This document shows, piece after piece, positions 49,405-58,332 of a stretch of 64,000 bases of DNA. The stretch is from Massilistercora timonensis. Lineage in GTDB: Bacteria; Bacillota; Clostridia; Lachnospirales; Lachnospiraceae. A model generated the notes under the pieces. It was not told where the DNA came from. It searched no databases and saw only the letters and a list, made by a program, of their open reading frames with translations. Made by a program: the position numbers and the translations under genes. Each line of letters begins with the position of its first letter. Position 1 is the stretch's first letter. The stretch is taken from NCBI RefSeq assembly GCF_900312975.1, contig NZ_LT990039.1:1612001-1676000 (forward strand), given 5' to 3'.

Positions 49405-51827
49405 TGATAAGAAAACAGTGGAAAAAGCGGCTGATCAACGGAGGGATCCTGACCGGGGTGTTCCTGGCTGCAGTGGTTTTTTTCAGTTACCTTACCAACA
49501 ATGGAAATGACAGTATGACTGCGGATATGGGGGCTGCCACTTATCCGCAGATCTCTTTTTCCTATGACGGGTACGCCTTCAACAGCGTGCCGGGGTTCGC
49601 AAGGGAGATGGACATTCCTTCTATCCGGGATACCATCACGCCGGTGGGACCGCGGGGAGTGGAAATGGATATCCAGGCCCATGACAACGGGATCAGCAGT
49701 GTGGATTATAAAGTGTATTCTCTGGACGGGCAGGAGGTCCTGCAGGAAGAGACCATCCGCAAGCCGGGAGAGACGCAGACGCTGGATCTGGCCGGGTTGT
49801 CTGAGGAGAGCGTACTTCAGGTTATCCTGCATTTGGAGGGAGGGAAGGACATTTTCTATTACACCCGGATCGCCCCGGCGGGAGATAAGAACCTGTCCCA
49901 GTGCCTGAATTATATACAGAATTTCCATGAGGCGGCGCTGAACGGAGGCGAGGGAGCCGCGATCAGCACGGCCATTGAACCCAGCGACGAGGGGGACAAC
50001 ACCACATTTTCCCATGTGACCATCCACTCGGATTATAACCATGTCACCTGGGGGGAGCTGAATCCCCGGGTGGAAGGCGGCGAGCGCTGGAGCATCAAAG
50101 AAATGCGGGGAACCTACTCCTGTGTGCAGCTGGAGTACACGGTGCGCTGCCAGGGAGAGGAAAATGAAGACGATCTGTATAAAGTTACAGAGTTCTTCCG
50201 GGTCCGCTACGATAAAGAGCGGGACCACACCTATCTCCTGGATTACGACCGCAGGATGGAGCAGATCTTAGATCCCACGCGGCAGATACTGAGCGCTTCT
50301 GGGATCCTGCTGGGGATCGCGGATCACGATGTGCCCTATGTGATCAATGAGGACGGCACCATCGTCTCCTTTATCCAGGCGGGCGAGGTGTGGAATTATA
50401 ACCGGAATACAGACGAGATCTCCCAGGTGTTCAGCTTTTCTTCCGCGGAGAACACCGATGAGAGAAATGCTACCGCGCAGCACGAGATCCGCCTGATCCA
50501 GGGGGATAAAGCAGGGGATCTCACATTTGCGGTATACGGATATATGAACCGGGGGCCCCACGAAGGAGAGGTGGGCGTGGCGGTCTATTATTATGATATC
50601 GCCACCAGTTCCGTGGAGGAGAAGGTATTCATTTCCACGGATAAGTCCTGGGCAAGCACCATTCTGGAACTGGGCAGGCTGGTCTACTATAACGTGGAGG
50701 AGGATCTTCTGTATATCCTGGTGGACCAGACTCTTTACGAGATCGATGTGGAGCGGGATGAGCGAAACGCGCTGGCCGAGGGCCTGACAGAAGACCAGTA
50801 TGTGGTCTCTGACGACGGACACATGATCGCCTATCAGGAGGAGGGGCAGATCGTAGTGAGGAACCTGTCCTCCGGGAAGGAACGGCAGGTGGAGGCGGCA
50901 AAAGGAGAGGCCATCCGTCCGCTGGGATTTATCATGAATGATTTTGTGTACGGCTCAGTCCGGGAGGCGGACGCAGGACAGACCGTGTCCGGAGAGACGG
51001 TAGAGCCGATGTACAAGGTAGAGATCCAGAACAGCAAGGAAGAGGTGATCAAAACTTACCAGCAGAAGGACATTTATCTTCTGGGCGCCCGCTTCGCGGA
51101 TAATATGATCACCCTGGAGCGCGTTTCCCGGAGCGGGAATATCTATACTTCTGTAGCGGAGGATTATATTACCAACAATACCCAGAAGGAAGAGAGCAAT
51201 ATTACGCTGGAATCCTATACAACGGAGCTGAAGCAGACGCAGATGCGCCTTACCTACAGCGACGGGATCAGTGACAAAAATCCCAAGCTTCTGAAACCCA
51301 GGCAGGTGCAGGCGGAGGAGGCCGCCACCATTTCCTTCGATCAGGTGGAGATGGCAGGACAGTGCTATGTGTACGGCCATGGCAGGCTCCAGGGGATCTA
51401 TCATCAGGCGGGCGATGCGATCCGCAACGCGATGGAGTATGAAGGCGTAGTGGTGGGTCCGGATCAGGCCTATATCTGGGAGAGCGGGAACCGGGACCTG
51501 AAATACAGTATCCAGGGGAAGGAAGGTGAGATCAGCGAGATCCAGAAAAAGCTGGCAGCCGGAACCTCGCCTGTGGAGATCATAGAAGGGATCCGGGAAG
51601 GACAGGTTCTGGATCTTAGCGGCAGCAGCTGCGAAGATCTTCTGTATATCATCAACCAGGACCGGCCGGTGATCGCCATGCAGAATGCCGAAAAAGGAAT
51701 CATCCTGGTGGGATACCAGGATGATACGGTGACCTATATCGATGGAAAAAGCGGAGAACGCCACAGCGCCTCCTGCGAGAAGATCGATAAAATGACCGCC
51801 GGAAGCGGTCACACATATGTAGCATAA
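49401..51827 (+). CDS. Large exported protein with propeller-like middle and C39-like end
   Basis: An 808-residue protein with a basic N-terminus and one membrane span (about 12-34), so it is anchored and faces outside. I do not recognise a named family for the whole. Residues about 300-640 have repeated beta-rich blocks (VPYVINEDGTIVSFIQAGEVW, VVSDDGHMIAYQEEGQIVV) like those of beta-propellers. The last ~170 residues (WESGNRDLKYSIQGKEGE to the end) have the order of a C39-like cysteine-peptidase fold: GQCYVYGHGRLQGIYHQAGDAI, VIAMQNAEKGIILVGYQDD. A catalytic Cys/His pair is not obvious. It is translationally coupled to the methyltransferase gene through an ATGA overlap. Confidence 0.7.
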   Translation: MMIRKQWKKRLINGGILTGVFLAAVVFFSYLTNNGNDSMTADMGAATYPQISFSYDGYAFNSVPGFAREMDIPSIRDTITPVGPRGVEMDIQAHDNGISSVDYKVYSLDGQEVLQEETIRKPGETQTLDLAGLSEESVLQVILHLEGGKDIFYYTRIAPAGDKNLSQCLNYIQNFHEAALNGGEGAAISTAIEPSDEGDNTTFSHVTIHSDYNHVTWGELNPRVEGGERWSIKEMRGTYSCVQLEYTVRCQGEENEDDLYKVTEFFRVRYDKERDHTYLLDYDRRMEQILDPTRQILSASGILLGIADHDVPYVINEDGTIVSFIQAGEVWNYNRNTDEISQVFSFSSAENTDERNATAQHEIRLIQGDKAGDLTFAVYGYMNRGPHEGEVGVAVYYYDIATSSVEEKVFISTDKSWASTILELGRLVYYNVEEDLLYILVDQTLYEIDVERDERNALAEGLTEDQYVVSDDGHMIAYQEEGQIVVRNLSSGKERQVEAAKGEAIRPLGFIMNDFVYGSVREADAGQTVSGETVEPMYKVEIQNSKEEVIKTYQQKDIYLLGARFADNMITLERVSRSGNIYTSVAEDYITNNTQKEESNITLESYTTELKQTQMRLTYSDGISDKNPKLLKPRQVQAEEAATISFDQVEMAGQCYVYGHGRLQGIYHQAGDAIRNAMEYEGVVVGPDQAYIWESGNRDLKYSIQGKEGEISEIQKKLAAGTSPVEIIEGIREGQVLDLSGSSCEDLLYIINQDRPVIAMQNAEKGIILVGYQDDTVTYIDGKSGERHSASCEKIDKMTAGSGHTYVA

Positions 51828-51834
51828 TTTAATT

Positions 51835-51894
51835 GGGGACGTGGTATTTTTAAAAATACCACGTCCCAGATTAAAAATACCCTGTCCCTTTTTG
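51835..51894. repeat. Dispersed palindrome, copy 12 (direct), overlapping the queT 3' end
   Basis: GGGGACGTGGTATTTTT / AAAAATACCACGTCCC with tail AGATTAAAAATACCCTGTCCC. On the minus strand its tail encodes the last residues and stop of queT. It lies between convergent genes. Confidence 0.9.
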
Positions 51895-52362
51895 AAAACC
51901 GCGTTGTCTCAGCGCGTAATACAGCACCAGTCCCAGCGCTCCGCAGGAGAGGATCTCTCCGATCCCGATGGTGAGCATAAGGAAGGGGATGGGAAGCGCC
52001 ACGCCATATCCATAGCGAAGGACCAGCGGGACGACCACTGTGTTGGCCAGGATCGGTGGCAGCGGCGCGATAAACGGGCTTTTGTCCCGCAGAAGATACG
52101 TAAAGACAGCGCCGATCAGCGTGGCAAGGCTTCCGCATAGGATGTCCGGCAGGATGGCTCCGCCCAGGATATTTCCGATCAGGCATCCGATAAACAAGCC
52201 GGGAACGGCAGCGGGGGTGAATAAGGGGAGGATGGTCAGGGCTTCCGCCAGGCGGACCTGCACTTCTCCGAAAGAAAAGGGCGCAAAGACATACGTCAGC
52301 ACCACATAGACAGCCGCGATCATGGCGGCCTGGGTCATGAAGGTAATTCTTTGATTTCTCAT
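51871..52362 (-). CDS. queT: QueT family transporter (queuosine precursor)
   Basis: A 163-residue membrane protein with about five spans, a substrate-binding (S) component of ECF-type transporters. It starts MRNQRITFMTQAAMIAAVYVVLTYVFAPFSFGEVQVR and contains FTPAAVPGLFIGCLIGNILGGAILPDILCGSLATLIGA, characteristic of QueT. A preQ1 riboswitch precedes it, which supports uptake of preQ1 or a related 7-deazaguanine. The last residues (KGTGYF) and the stop are encoded by palindrome copy 12. Start at 52362, with ribosome site AAAGGAGAAACAAA at the 3' end of the riboswitch. Confidence 0.92.
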   Translation of the reverse strand: MRNQRITFMTQAAMIAAVYVVLTYVFAPFSFGEVQVRLAEALTILPLFTPAAVPGLFIGCLIGNILGGAILPDILCGSLATLIGAVFTYLLRDKSPFIAPLPPILANTVVVPLVLRYGYGVALPIPFLMLTIGIGEILSCGALGLVLYYALRQRGFQKGTGYF

Positions 52363-52371
52363 TTTGTTTCT

Positions 52372-52412
52372 CCTTTAGTTTTGTTTTACGAGTGGAAGGT
52401 CTCGAACACTCG
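52372..52412 (-). promoter_or_regulatory. preQ1-I riboswitch upstream of queT
   Basis: On the minus strand a hairpin CGAGTG / CACTCG (52407-52412 / 52389-52394) encloses TTCGAGACCTTC. It is followed by an A-rich linker and ACTAA (52375-52379), which directly abuts the AAGGAG ribosome site. That is the preQ1-I layout; ligand binding would hide the ribosome site. A 14-bp hairpin (52420-52433 / 52444-52457) lies just upstream. Confidence 0.8.
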
Positions 52413-52461
52413 GGTTATGATCGCTGTAAATGCAGTAAGCACGGCATTCACAGCGATTTCT

Positions 52462-52490
52462 AATATAGCATGTTAAAATGTAAATTTCAA
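52462..52490 (-). promoter_or_regulatory. queT promoter
   Basis: On the minus strand: TTGAAA (52485-52490), a 17-base spacer and TATATT (52462-52467). It lies before the upstream hairpin of the riboswitch leader. Confidence 0.7.
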
Positions 52491-52534
52491 GCAATACCCA
52501 ATTTTAGACCAATTTTAAATTTGCGTTCAGAATA

Positions 52535-53374
52535 CTATAAAGCCAGCACGCCGGCCGCCTCGCCCACTTTTCCCCCTTTCAGCAGATAACGTTTCAGCTC
52601 CCGCTGAAGGGAGGTGTTTTCCGGAAGTTCCTCAAGAGGGATGTCCGGCCGCTTGTACACCCAGGTGAGGAAATCCATCCGCTCCGGGAAGGTTTCTGTG
52701 ATGACAAAATCCTCCTGGAAGGAGCGGATCCGGGAAGTCCTGGGCAGGCACTCTTTAAGGCCCGGGGACAGGAGCCAGGAAGTACATAAGAACGGGGCGT
52801 TCTGGTACGCCGGGAAGAATTCCTTCAGGAAATCCCTGGCCATAGCGTAGGAAGCACGGCGGCTGTCGCGGGAAAGATCCCCGTCGGAGGGGATGTGGAT
52901 GTGGACCGCCTTCTGGCCGGCTTCTTCTGTCAATTCATATTCCAGAGACCCCAGCCGGAAGAGCCGGGCTGCGATCTGGCGCATGGTCCAGAAGTCCCGG
53001 TCGAAGCCGTAGGTCCCGTAGCTTTCCAGGTGCTCGTTTATGAACCGGGGGAAGCATTTCATGGTATCGAGAAAGATAGTCTCCGATATCTGAAAAGACT
53101 CATAGATCTTCCGGGTCTCGCCGCAGGCGGCCAGCATGAAAGTAAGCATCTTCATCCCGGCAGGGTCTTCTCCCAAAAGCGCTTTAAGCCGCGCCAGCGC
53201 CTGGTCCCAGAGAGCCGGTTGGAGAAGATCTGTAAGGAGCGGCAGCGCCTGAGGGCAGAGCCGGGTAAAGAATGGATCCCGGCGAAAAGCAAGGACCTGG
53301 CTGCGGCAGGAGGCCGGCAGATCTATGGCCCGGGTAAAGGTATCCAGTTCCTGGTCGGACATCAGAGTGATCAT
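52535..53374 (-). CDS. Acyltransferase-domain protein (NAT_N/GNAT_C-like), unknown substrate
   Basis: A 279-residue cytoplasmic protein without membrane span. The general layout (an all-helical N-terminal half of about 150 residues, then a GNAT-like C-terminal half starting near HIHIPSDGDLSRDSRRASYAMARDFLKEFFP) recalls the acyltransferase-domain proteins of Clostridia. Features include ACGETRKIYESFQISETIFLDTMKCFPRF and GSLEYELTEEAGQKAVHIHIP. The start MITLMSDQ at 53374 follows GAAAGGAAGTTATACAC, whereas the ATG at 53410 has no site. It stands alone between queT and the ThrE-like gene. The assignment is moderate. Confidence 0.6.
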   Translation of the reverse strand: MITLMSDQELDTFTRAIDLPASCRSQVLAFRRDPFFTRLCPQALPLLTDLLQPALWDQALARLKALLGEDPAGMKMLTFMLAACGETRKIYESFQISETIFLDTMKCFPRFINEHLESYGTYGFDRDFWTMRQIAARLFRLGSLEYELTEEAGQKAVHIHIPSDGDLSRDSRRASYAMARDFLKEFFPAYQNAPFLCTSWLLSPGLKECLPRTSRIRSFQEDFVITETFPERMDFLTWVYKRPDIPLEELPENTSLQRELKRYLLKGGKVGEAAGVLAL

Positions 53375-53531
53375 GTGTATAACTTCCTTTCTGCTGAAAA
53401 TGTATTCCATGGAGATATTTTATCACAGGACCGGGGAGATGGCTATATCCGGGAAACGGCGGAAAACTTGACTTTTCCCGGTTTTCCACTATACTGGTAC
53501 TAGAAAATCAAGGAAGTATAAGAGGTGCAGA

Positions 53532-54860
53532 ATGACACAAGAGAAAATCACTCCCAATCATATGGATATCTACTGGCACGACTACGCGGACCGGACGCCG
53601 GACGCCCCGGTCACCGAGGCCAGCATGATCGAGAAATCCACGCTGGTGGGAAGGATCGGGCTTATGCTGCTGGGCTGCGGGACTGGAGCCTGGCGGGTGA
53701 GAAGCGCCATGAACACGGTGGCGCAGAAGCTGGGCCTTACCTGTACGGCCAATATCGGACTGATGTCCATCGACTACAGTTGTTTTGACGGAGACCGGTC
53801 TTTTTCCCATTCCCTGAGCCTTAATAATACCGGGGTCAATACCTGCAAGCTGGACCGGCTGGAACGGTTTGTGAAGGAGTTTGAGCAGAAGGCGGGCGCG
53901 ATGACCACGGATCAGCTTCACTCCCATCTGGATGAGATCGACCGGATCGGGAACCAGTACACCCCGGCGCAGCTGGGCCTGGCTTCTGCCCTGGCCTGCG
54001 GCGCGTTTACCTTCCTTCTGGGAGGGGGGCTCATCGAGATTCTCTGTGCCTTTATCGGCGCGGGCGTGGGAAATTATCTGCGCTGTAAACTGCTGAGGAA
54101 GCACTATACCCTTTTCCTGTGTATCGTTTCCTCAGTGGCCCTGGCCTGCCTGGCCTACACCCTTTCCCTGCGGGCTGCGGAGGCGGTTTTCTCCCTCTCT
54201 GTGCAGCACGAGGCAGGATATATCTGCGCCATGCTGTTTATCATCCCGGGATTTCCTTTTATCACCAGCGGCATCGACCTGGCGAAGCTGGACATGCGCT
54301 CCGGTATCGAGCGGCTGGTGTATGCGCTGATGATCATTGTGGTGGCCACGGTCACGGCCTGGATCCTGGCGCTGGCCCTGAACCTGAAGCCAGAAGAATT
54401 CGTGGCGCTGTCGCTGCCTGCGGGCCTTCTGTTTGCCCTGCGGCTGCTGGCCAGCTTCTGCGGGGTCTTCGGGTTCTCCATCATGTTCAACAGCCCGTTG
54501 CCCATGGCGGTGACGGCAGGGCTGATCGGCGCGGTGGCCAACACCCTGCGGCTGGAACTGGTGGATCTTACGGCCCTTCCGCCCTCGGCGGCGGCATTCC
54601 TGGGATCCCTTGCAGCCGGCCTGATCGCTTCTCTTCTCACGAAGAAGCTGGGGTATCCAAGGATCTCCATCACCGTGCCGTCTATCGTGATCATGGTACC
54701 GGGACTTTACCTCTACCGGGGGGTATACAACCTGGGAGAAATGTCCCTGACCCCGTCGGCTTCCTGGCTGGCTTCCGCCCTTCTCATCATCCTGGCGCTG
54801 CCGCTGGGACTGATCTTCGCCAGGATCATCACCGACCGGTCTTTCCGGCATTGTACCTAA
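53532..54860 (+). CDS. Threonine/serine exporter family protein (ThrE/YjjP-YjjB)
   Basis: A 442-residue membrane protein that joins both halves found separately in YjjP and YjjB. The N-terminal cytoplasmic part holds GTGAWRVRSAMNTVAQKLGL, and the spans begin near residue 158. About eight to ten hydrophobic segments follow, with PGFPFITSGIDLAKLDMRSGIERLVYAL between the two bundles and PSIVIMVPGLYLYRGVYNL in the second. ThrE proteins export threonine and serine; the substrate here is inferred only from the family. It starts after AGAGGTGCAGA. The next gene (asnS) is on the same strand, 90 bases on. Confidence 0.87.
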   Translation: MTQEKITPNHMDIYWHDYADRTPDAPVTEASMIEKSTLVGRIGLMLLGCGTGAWRVRSAMNTVAQKLGLTCTANIGLMSIDYSCFDGDRSFSHSLSLNNTGVNTCKLDRLERFVKEFEQKAGAMTTDQLHSHLDEIDRIGNQYTPAQLGLASALACGAFTFLLGGGLIEILCAFIGAGVGNYLRCKLLRKHYTLFLCIVSSVALACLAYTLSLRAAEAVFSLSVQHEAGYICAMLFIIPGFPFITSGIDLAKLDMRSGIERLVYALMIIVVATVTAWILALALNLKPEEFVALSLPAGLLFALRLLASFCGVFGFSIMFNSPLPMAVTAGLIGAVANTLRLELVDLTALPPSAAAFLGSLAAGLIASLLTKKLGYPRISITVPSIVIMVPGLYLYRGVYNLGEMSLTPSASWLASALLIILALPLGLIFARIITDRSFRHCT

Positions 54861-54950
54861 GAGGCGGTCAGCCTTTCAAAAATGCAGTTGATGTGATATA
54901 ATAACCGAAAGCATTTGCCAAGAGAAAAGAAAAGGAGCAGAAGAACAGAG

Positions 54951-56342
54951 ATGAAACTTACACGGATCAGAGATTTATATAAGAACAGAGAAGCCTATCT
55001 GGACCAGAAGGTCACTGTGGGCGGCTGGGTGCGCAGCATCCGGGATTCCAAGAGCTTTGGCTTTATCGTGGTCAACGATGGAACCTTTTTTGAGCCGCTG
55101 CAGGTGGTTTATCACGATACCATGGAGAATTTCGAAGAGATCTCCAGACTGAACGTGGGAGCGGCCATCATCGTTACCGGAACTCTGGTGGCCACGCCCC
55201 AGGCCAAGCAGCCTTTTGAGATTCAGGCGGACACCGTGGAGGTGGAAGGAGCCTCCGCGCCGGAGTACCCGCTGCAGAAGAAGCGCCACAGCTTCGAGTA
55301 TCTGCGGACCATCGCCCATCTGCGGCCCCGGACCAACACCTTCCAGGCCGTGTTCCGGGTGCGGTCCCTGACAGCTTACGCCATCCACAAGTTCTTCCAG
55401 GAGCGGGATTTTGTGTACGTGCACACCCCCATCATCACCGGAAGTGACTGTGAGGGAGCGGGAGAGATGTTCCGGGTGACCACTCTGGATCTGGAAAATG
55501 TGCCGAAAGACAAAGATGGTCATGTGGACTACTCCCAGGATTTCTTCGGGAAGGAGACCAGCCTTACGGTAAGCGGCCAGTTAAACGGCGAGACCTATGC
55601 CCAGGCTTTCCGCAACATTTACACGTTCGGGCCCACCTTCCGGGCGGAGAACTCCAACACCACCCGGCATGCGGCGGAGTTCTGGATGATCGAGCCGGAG
55701 ATCGCCTTCGCAGACCTGGAGGATAATATGGATCTGGCGGAGTCCATGCTGAAATACGTGATCAACTATGTGCTGGAAGCGGCGCCGGAAGAGATGAACT
55801 TCTTCAACTCCTTCGTGGACAAGGGGCTTCTGGAGCGGCTTCACAACGTGGTGTCCTCTGAGTTTGCCAGAGTGACCTATACCGAGGCCATCGAGCTTCT
55901 GGAGAAGAACAACGACAATTTTGAATACAAGGTATCCTGGGGCACCGACCTGCAGACGGAGCATGAGCGGTATCTGACGGAGCAGATCTTCAAGCGCCCG
56001 GTGTTTGTAACCGACTATCCCAAGGAGATCAAGGCCTTCTACATGAAGGCAAACCCGGACGGCAAGACCGTAGCGGCGGTAGACTGTCTGGTTCCGGGGA
56101 TCGGAGAGATCATCGGCGGAAGCCAGAGGGAAGACGACTACGACAAGCTGAAAGCCCGGATCGAGGAGCTGGGGATGAAAGAGGAAGACTACCAGTTCTA
56201 CATGGACCTGCGCAAATACGGTTCCACCCGGCACGCGGGATTCGGTCTTGGCTTTGAGAGATGTATTATGTATCTGACAGGAATGACCAATATCCGGGAC
56301 GTACTGCCGTTCCCGAGAACGGTAAACAACTGCGAATTATAG
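54951..56342 (+). CDS. asnS: Asparaginyl-tRNA synthetase
   Basis: A 463-residue class IIb synthetase. An N-terminal OB fold binds the anticodon ([33 protein letters not shown]). Motif 2 is [25 protein letters not shown] and motif 3 is [27 protein letters not shown]. The NT-type motif 2 (ENSNTTRH) distinguishes AsnS from AspS. The start at 54951 has the somewhat distant site AAAGGAG; the upstream ATG at 54915 lacks one. No T-box is seen in the 90-base gap before it, unlike ileS and metG. Confidence 0.95.
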   Translation: MKLTRIRDLYKNREAYLDQKVTVGGWVRSIRDSKSFGFIVVNDGTFFEPLQVVYHDTMENFEEISRLNVGAAIIVTGTLVATPQAKQPFEIQADTVEVEGASAPEYPLQKKRHSFEYLRTIAHLRPRTNTFQAVFRVRSLTAYAIHKFFQERDFVYVHTPIITGSDCEGAGEMFRVTTLDLENVPKDKDGHVDYSQDFFGKETSLTVSGQLNGETYAQAFRNIYTFGPTFRAENSNTTRHAAEFWMIEPEIAFADLEDNMDLAESMLKYVINYVLEAAPEEMNFFNSFVDKGLLERLHNVVSSEFARVTYTEAIELLEKNNDNFEYKVSWGTDLQTEHERYLTEQIFKRPVFVTDYPKEIKAFYMKANPDGKTVAAVDCLVPGIGEIIGGSQREDDYDKLKARIEELGMKEEDYQFYMDLRKYGSTRHAGFGLGFERCIMYLTGMTNIRDVLPFPRTVNNCEL

Positions 56343-56381
56343 AAAGTGTTCAGGGGGGAAAACCGACAGGAGGGTTTTTGT

Positions 56382-57071
56382 ATGAACATTTTAGTAGTAG
56401 ACGATGAGAAGGAAATCGCGGATGTGATCGAGCTCTATCTCCAGAACGACCAGTATAATGTATTCAAGTTTTATACCGGTCAGGAGGCGCTGGATTTCCT
56501 GAAGAGTACCAAAGTGGACCTGGCGATCCTGGACATTATGCTGCCGGATGTGGACGGGTTCCAGATCCTTAAGCAGATCCGGGAGAAATATACCTTCCCG
56601 GTGATCATGCTGACGGCGAAGACAGAGTACATGGACAAGATCACCGGCCTTACCCTGGGGGCGGACGACTATATTCCCAAGCCCTTTAACCCGCTGGAGC
56701 TGGTGGCCAGAGTGAAGGCCCAGATCCGCAGGTACACCCAGTACAACGACGGCGGCAGGGATACCGGGGACGTGATCGATTTCGGAGGGCTGGTCCTGGA
56801 CCGGACTTCCCACGAGTGCATTTACAATGAGGTTCCCCTGACCCTGACCCCCATCGAGTTTGACATCCTCTGGCTTCTGTGCGAGAACAGGGGCAAGGTG
56901 ATCAGCTCCGAGGAGCTGTTCGAGAAGGTATGGCATGAGAAATATTATAAAAACAGCAACAACACGGTAATGGTGCACATTCGGCATCTGCGCGAGAAAA
57001 TGAACGGACCTACCGGAAAATCGGATTTCATCAAGACGGTGTGGGGAGTGGGATATAAGGTTGAAGAATAA
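56382..57071 (+). CDS. OmpR-family response regulator (VanR-like)
   Basis: A 229-residue regulator. The receiver has D51 in LAILDIMLPDVDG and the switch region YIPKPFNPLEL. The winged helix has VPLTLTPIEFDILWLLCENRGKV and NNTVMVHIRHLREKMN, ending KTVWGVGYKVEE. The start at 56382 follows CAGGAGGGTTTTTGT. It overlaps the kinase gene by 11 bases, so the two are translated together. Similar to VanR/VanS-type envelope-sensing pairs; no van resistance genes are near. Confidence 0.92.
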   Translation: MNILVVDDEKEIADVIELYLQNDQYNVFKFYTGQEALDFLKSTKVDLAILDIMLPDVDGFQILKQIREKYTFPVIMLTAKTEYMDKITGLTLGADDYIPKPFNPLELVARVKAQIRRYTQYNDGGRDTGDVIDFGGLVLDRTSHECIYNEVPLTLTPIEFDILWLLCENRGKVISSEELFEKVWHEKYYKNSNNTVMVHIRHLREKMNGPTGKSDFIKTVWGVGYKVEE

Positions 57072-58332
57072 TTACCGGAAATTAAAATTCAGCATTCTTC
57101 TCCAGACGGTGCTGGTCACCGCGGTCACTGTACTTGTGGGAGGCGTGATCTTAAACTATGTGATCGACGGAGTCTACAACGAAAGCTTTGGCCGGATCTT
57201 CGTGAAGGTGCTGACGGATTTTGATGTGGAGGAGCAAAGAGCGATCGATCTGTACTGGCGCCTGATCGGCGACAACAAGATCTTCTTTATGATCGTAGGC
57301 TTTTTGCTCCTGTTTGCCTTGTTCTTCTATGTGGCGCTGTCCAAGATGACCCGCTATCTGGACCAGGTGGGAGACGGCATCGAGAATATCGTGTCGGATT
57401 CCACGGAGCCCATCCATCTGATCACGGAGCTCAAGCCCATCGAGATCCGGCTCAACGAGATCAAAGCCACGCTGAAGCGCCAGGAGCTGGAGTCGGAGGA
57501 AGGGGAGAAGAAGAAGAACGATCTGGTCCTTTTTCTGGCCCACGACCTGAAGACACCCCTTACTTCCATCGTGGCTTACTTGAGCATGCTGGACAACCAC
57601 CCGGAGATGGATCCGGCGGAGCGGGAGAAATACATCCACATTGCCTTTGAGAAATCCGTCCGCCTGGGAGAGCTGATTAATGAGTTCTTTGACATCACCC
57701 GTTATAATCTTCAGAATATCGAGCTGGAGCCGGTGGAGATCAATCTGTCCATGATGCTGGAGCAGCTGGCGGACGAGCTCTACGGCGTTCTCCAGGAGAA
57801 ACGGCTTCGCTGCGAGGTGGAAGTGGAAGAAAACCTGGAGGTCTACGGAGATCCGGACAAGCTTGCCCGGGTGTTTGACAATATCCTGCGAAATGCGGTG
57901 GCCTACTGTTATGAAAACACGGTGATCCAGATCCGGGCCCGGAAGAAGGGCGGAGACATTGAGATCGCGTTTATCAATCAGGGGGACAAGATCCCTGGGG
58001 CCATGCTCCAGACCATCTTCGAGAAATTCTACCGGGTGGACGGTTCCAGATCCAGTGGCACCGGCGGCGCGGGGCTGGGCCTGGCCATTGCCAAGGAGAT
58101 CGTGGAACTGCACGGGGGAAGCGTCCAGGCAAGGAGCGACGATATAAGGACTCAGTTTATCGTGACCCTGCCGTCGAAGAGTGAAGAGAAACCAGAAGAA
58201 GGAGAACAAGATGAGATTCATCCACATCGCAGACATACATTTGGGGGCAGAGCCGGACGCAGGAAGCGCGTACAGCAAAAGCCGGCCAAGAGAGATCTGG
58301 AACAGCCTGGAGAGGATCTGCGGGATCTGTGA
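57061..58332 (+). CDS. Sensor histidine kinase (VanS-like)
   Basis: A 423-residue kinase. Two membrane spans lie at about 9-29 and 76-96, with a short extracellular loop. The kinase core has the H-box LVLFLAHDLKTPLTSIVAYLSMLDNHPEMDP, N-box FDNILRNAVAYCY and GAGLGLAIAKEIVELHGGS. It starts with TTG, overlapping the regulator stop by 11 bases. The recognisable fold ends near IVTLPSKSEEK, but the frame runs on for about 45 residues (rich in Arg, His, Gln) through the start of the sbcD-like gene in another frame, giving a 122-base overlap. That tail is probably not conserved. Confidence 0.87.
   Translation: MKNNYRKLKFSILLQTVLVTAVTVLVGGVILNYVIDGVYNESFGRIFVKVLTDFDVEEQRAIDLYWRLIGDNKIFFMIVGFLLLFALFFYVALSKMTRYLDQVGDGIENIVSDSTEPIHLITELKPIEIRLNEIKATLKRQELESEEGEKKKNDLVLFLAHDLKTPLTSIVAYLSMLDNHPEMDPAEREKYIHIAFEKSVRLGELINEFFDITRYNLQNIELEPVEINLSMMLEQLADELYGVLQEKRLRCEVEVEENLEVYGDPDKLARVFDNILRNAVAYCYENTVIQIRARKKGGDIEIAFINQGDKIPGAMLQTIFEKFYRVDGSRSSGTGGAGLGLAIAKEIVELHGGSVQARSDDIRTQFIVTLPSKSEEKPEEGEQDEIHPHRRHTFGGRAGRRKRVQQKPAKRDLEQPGEDLRDL

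Noticed and set aside
5740..51894. Repeats as a CRISPR array
   Set aside because: The copies are kilobases apart, lie in both orientations in gene gaps and have no uniform spacers or cas genes.
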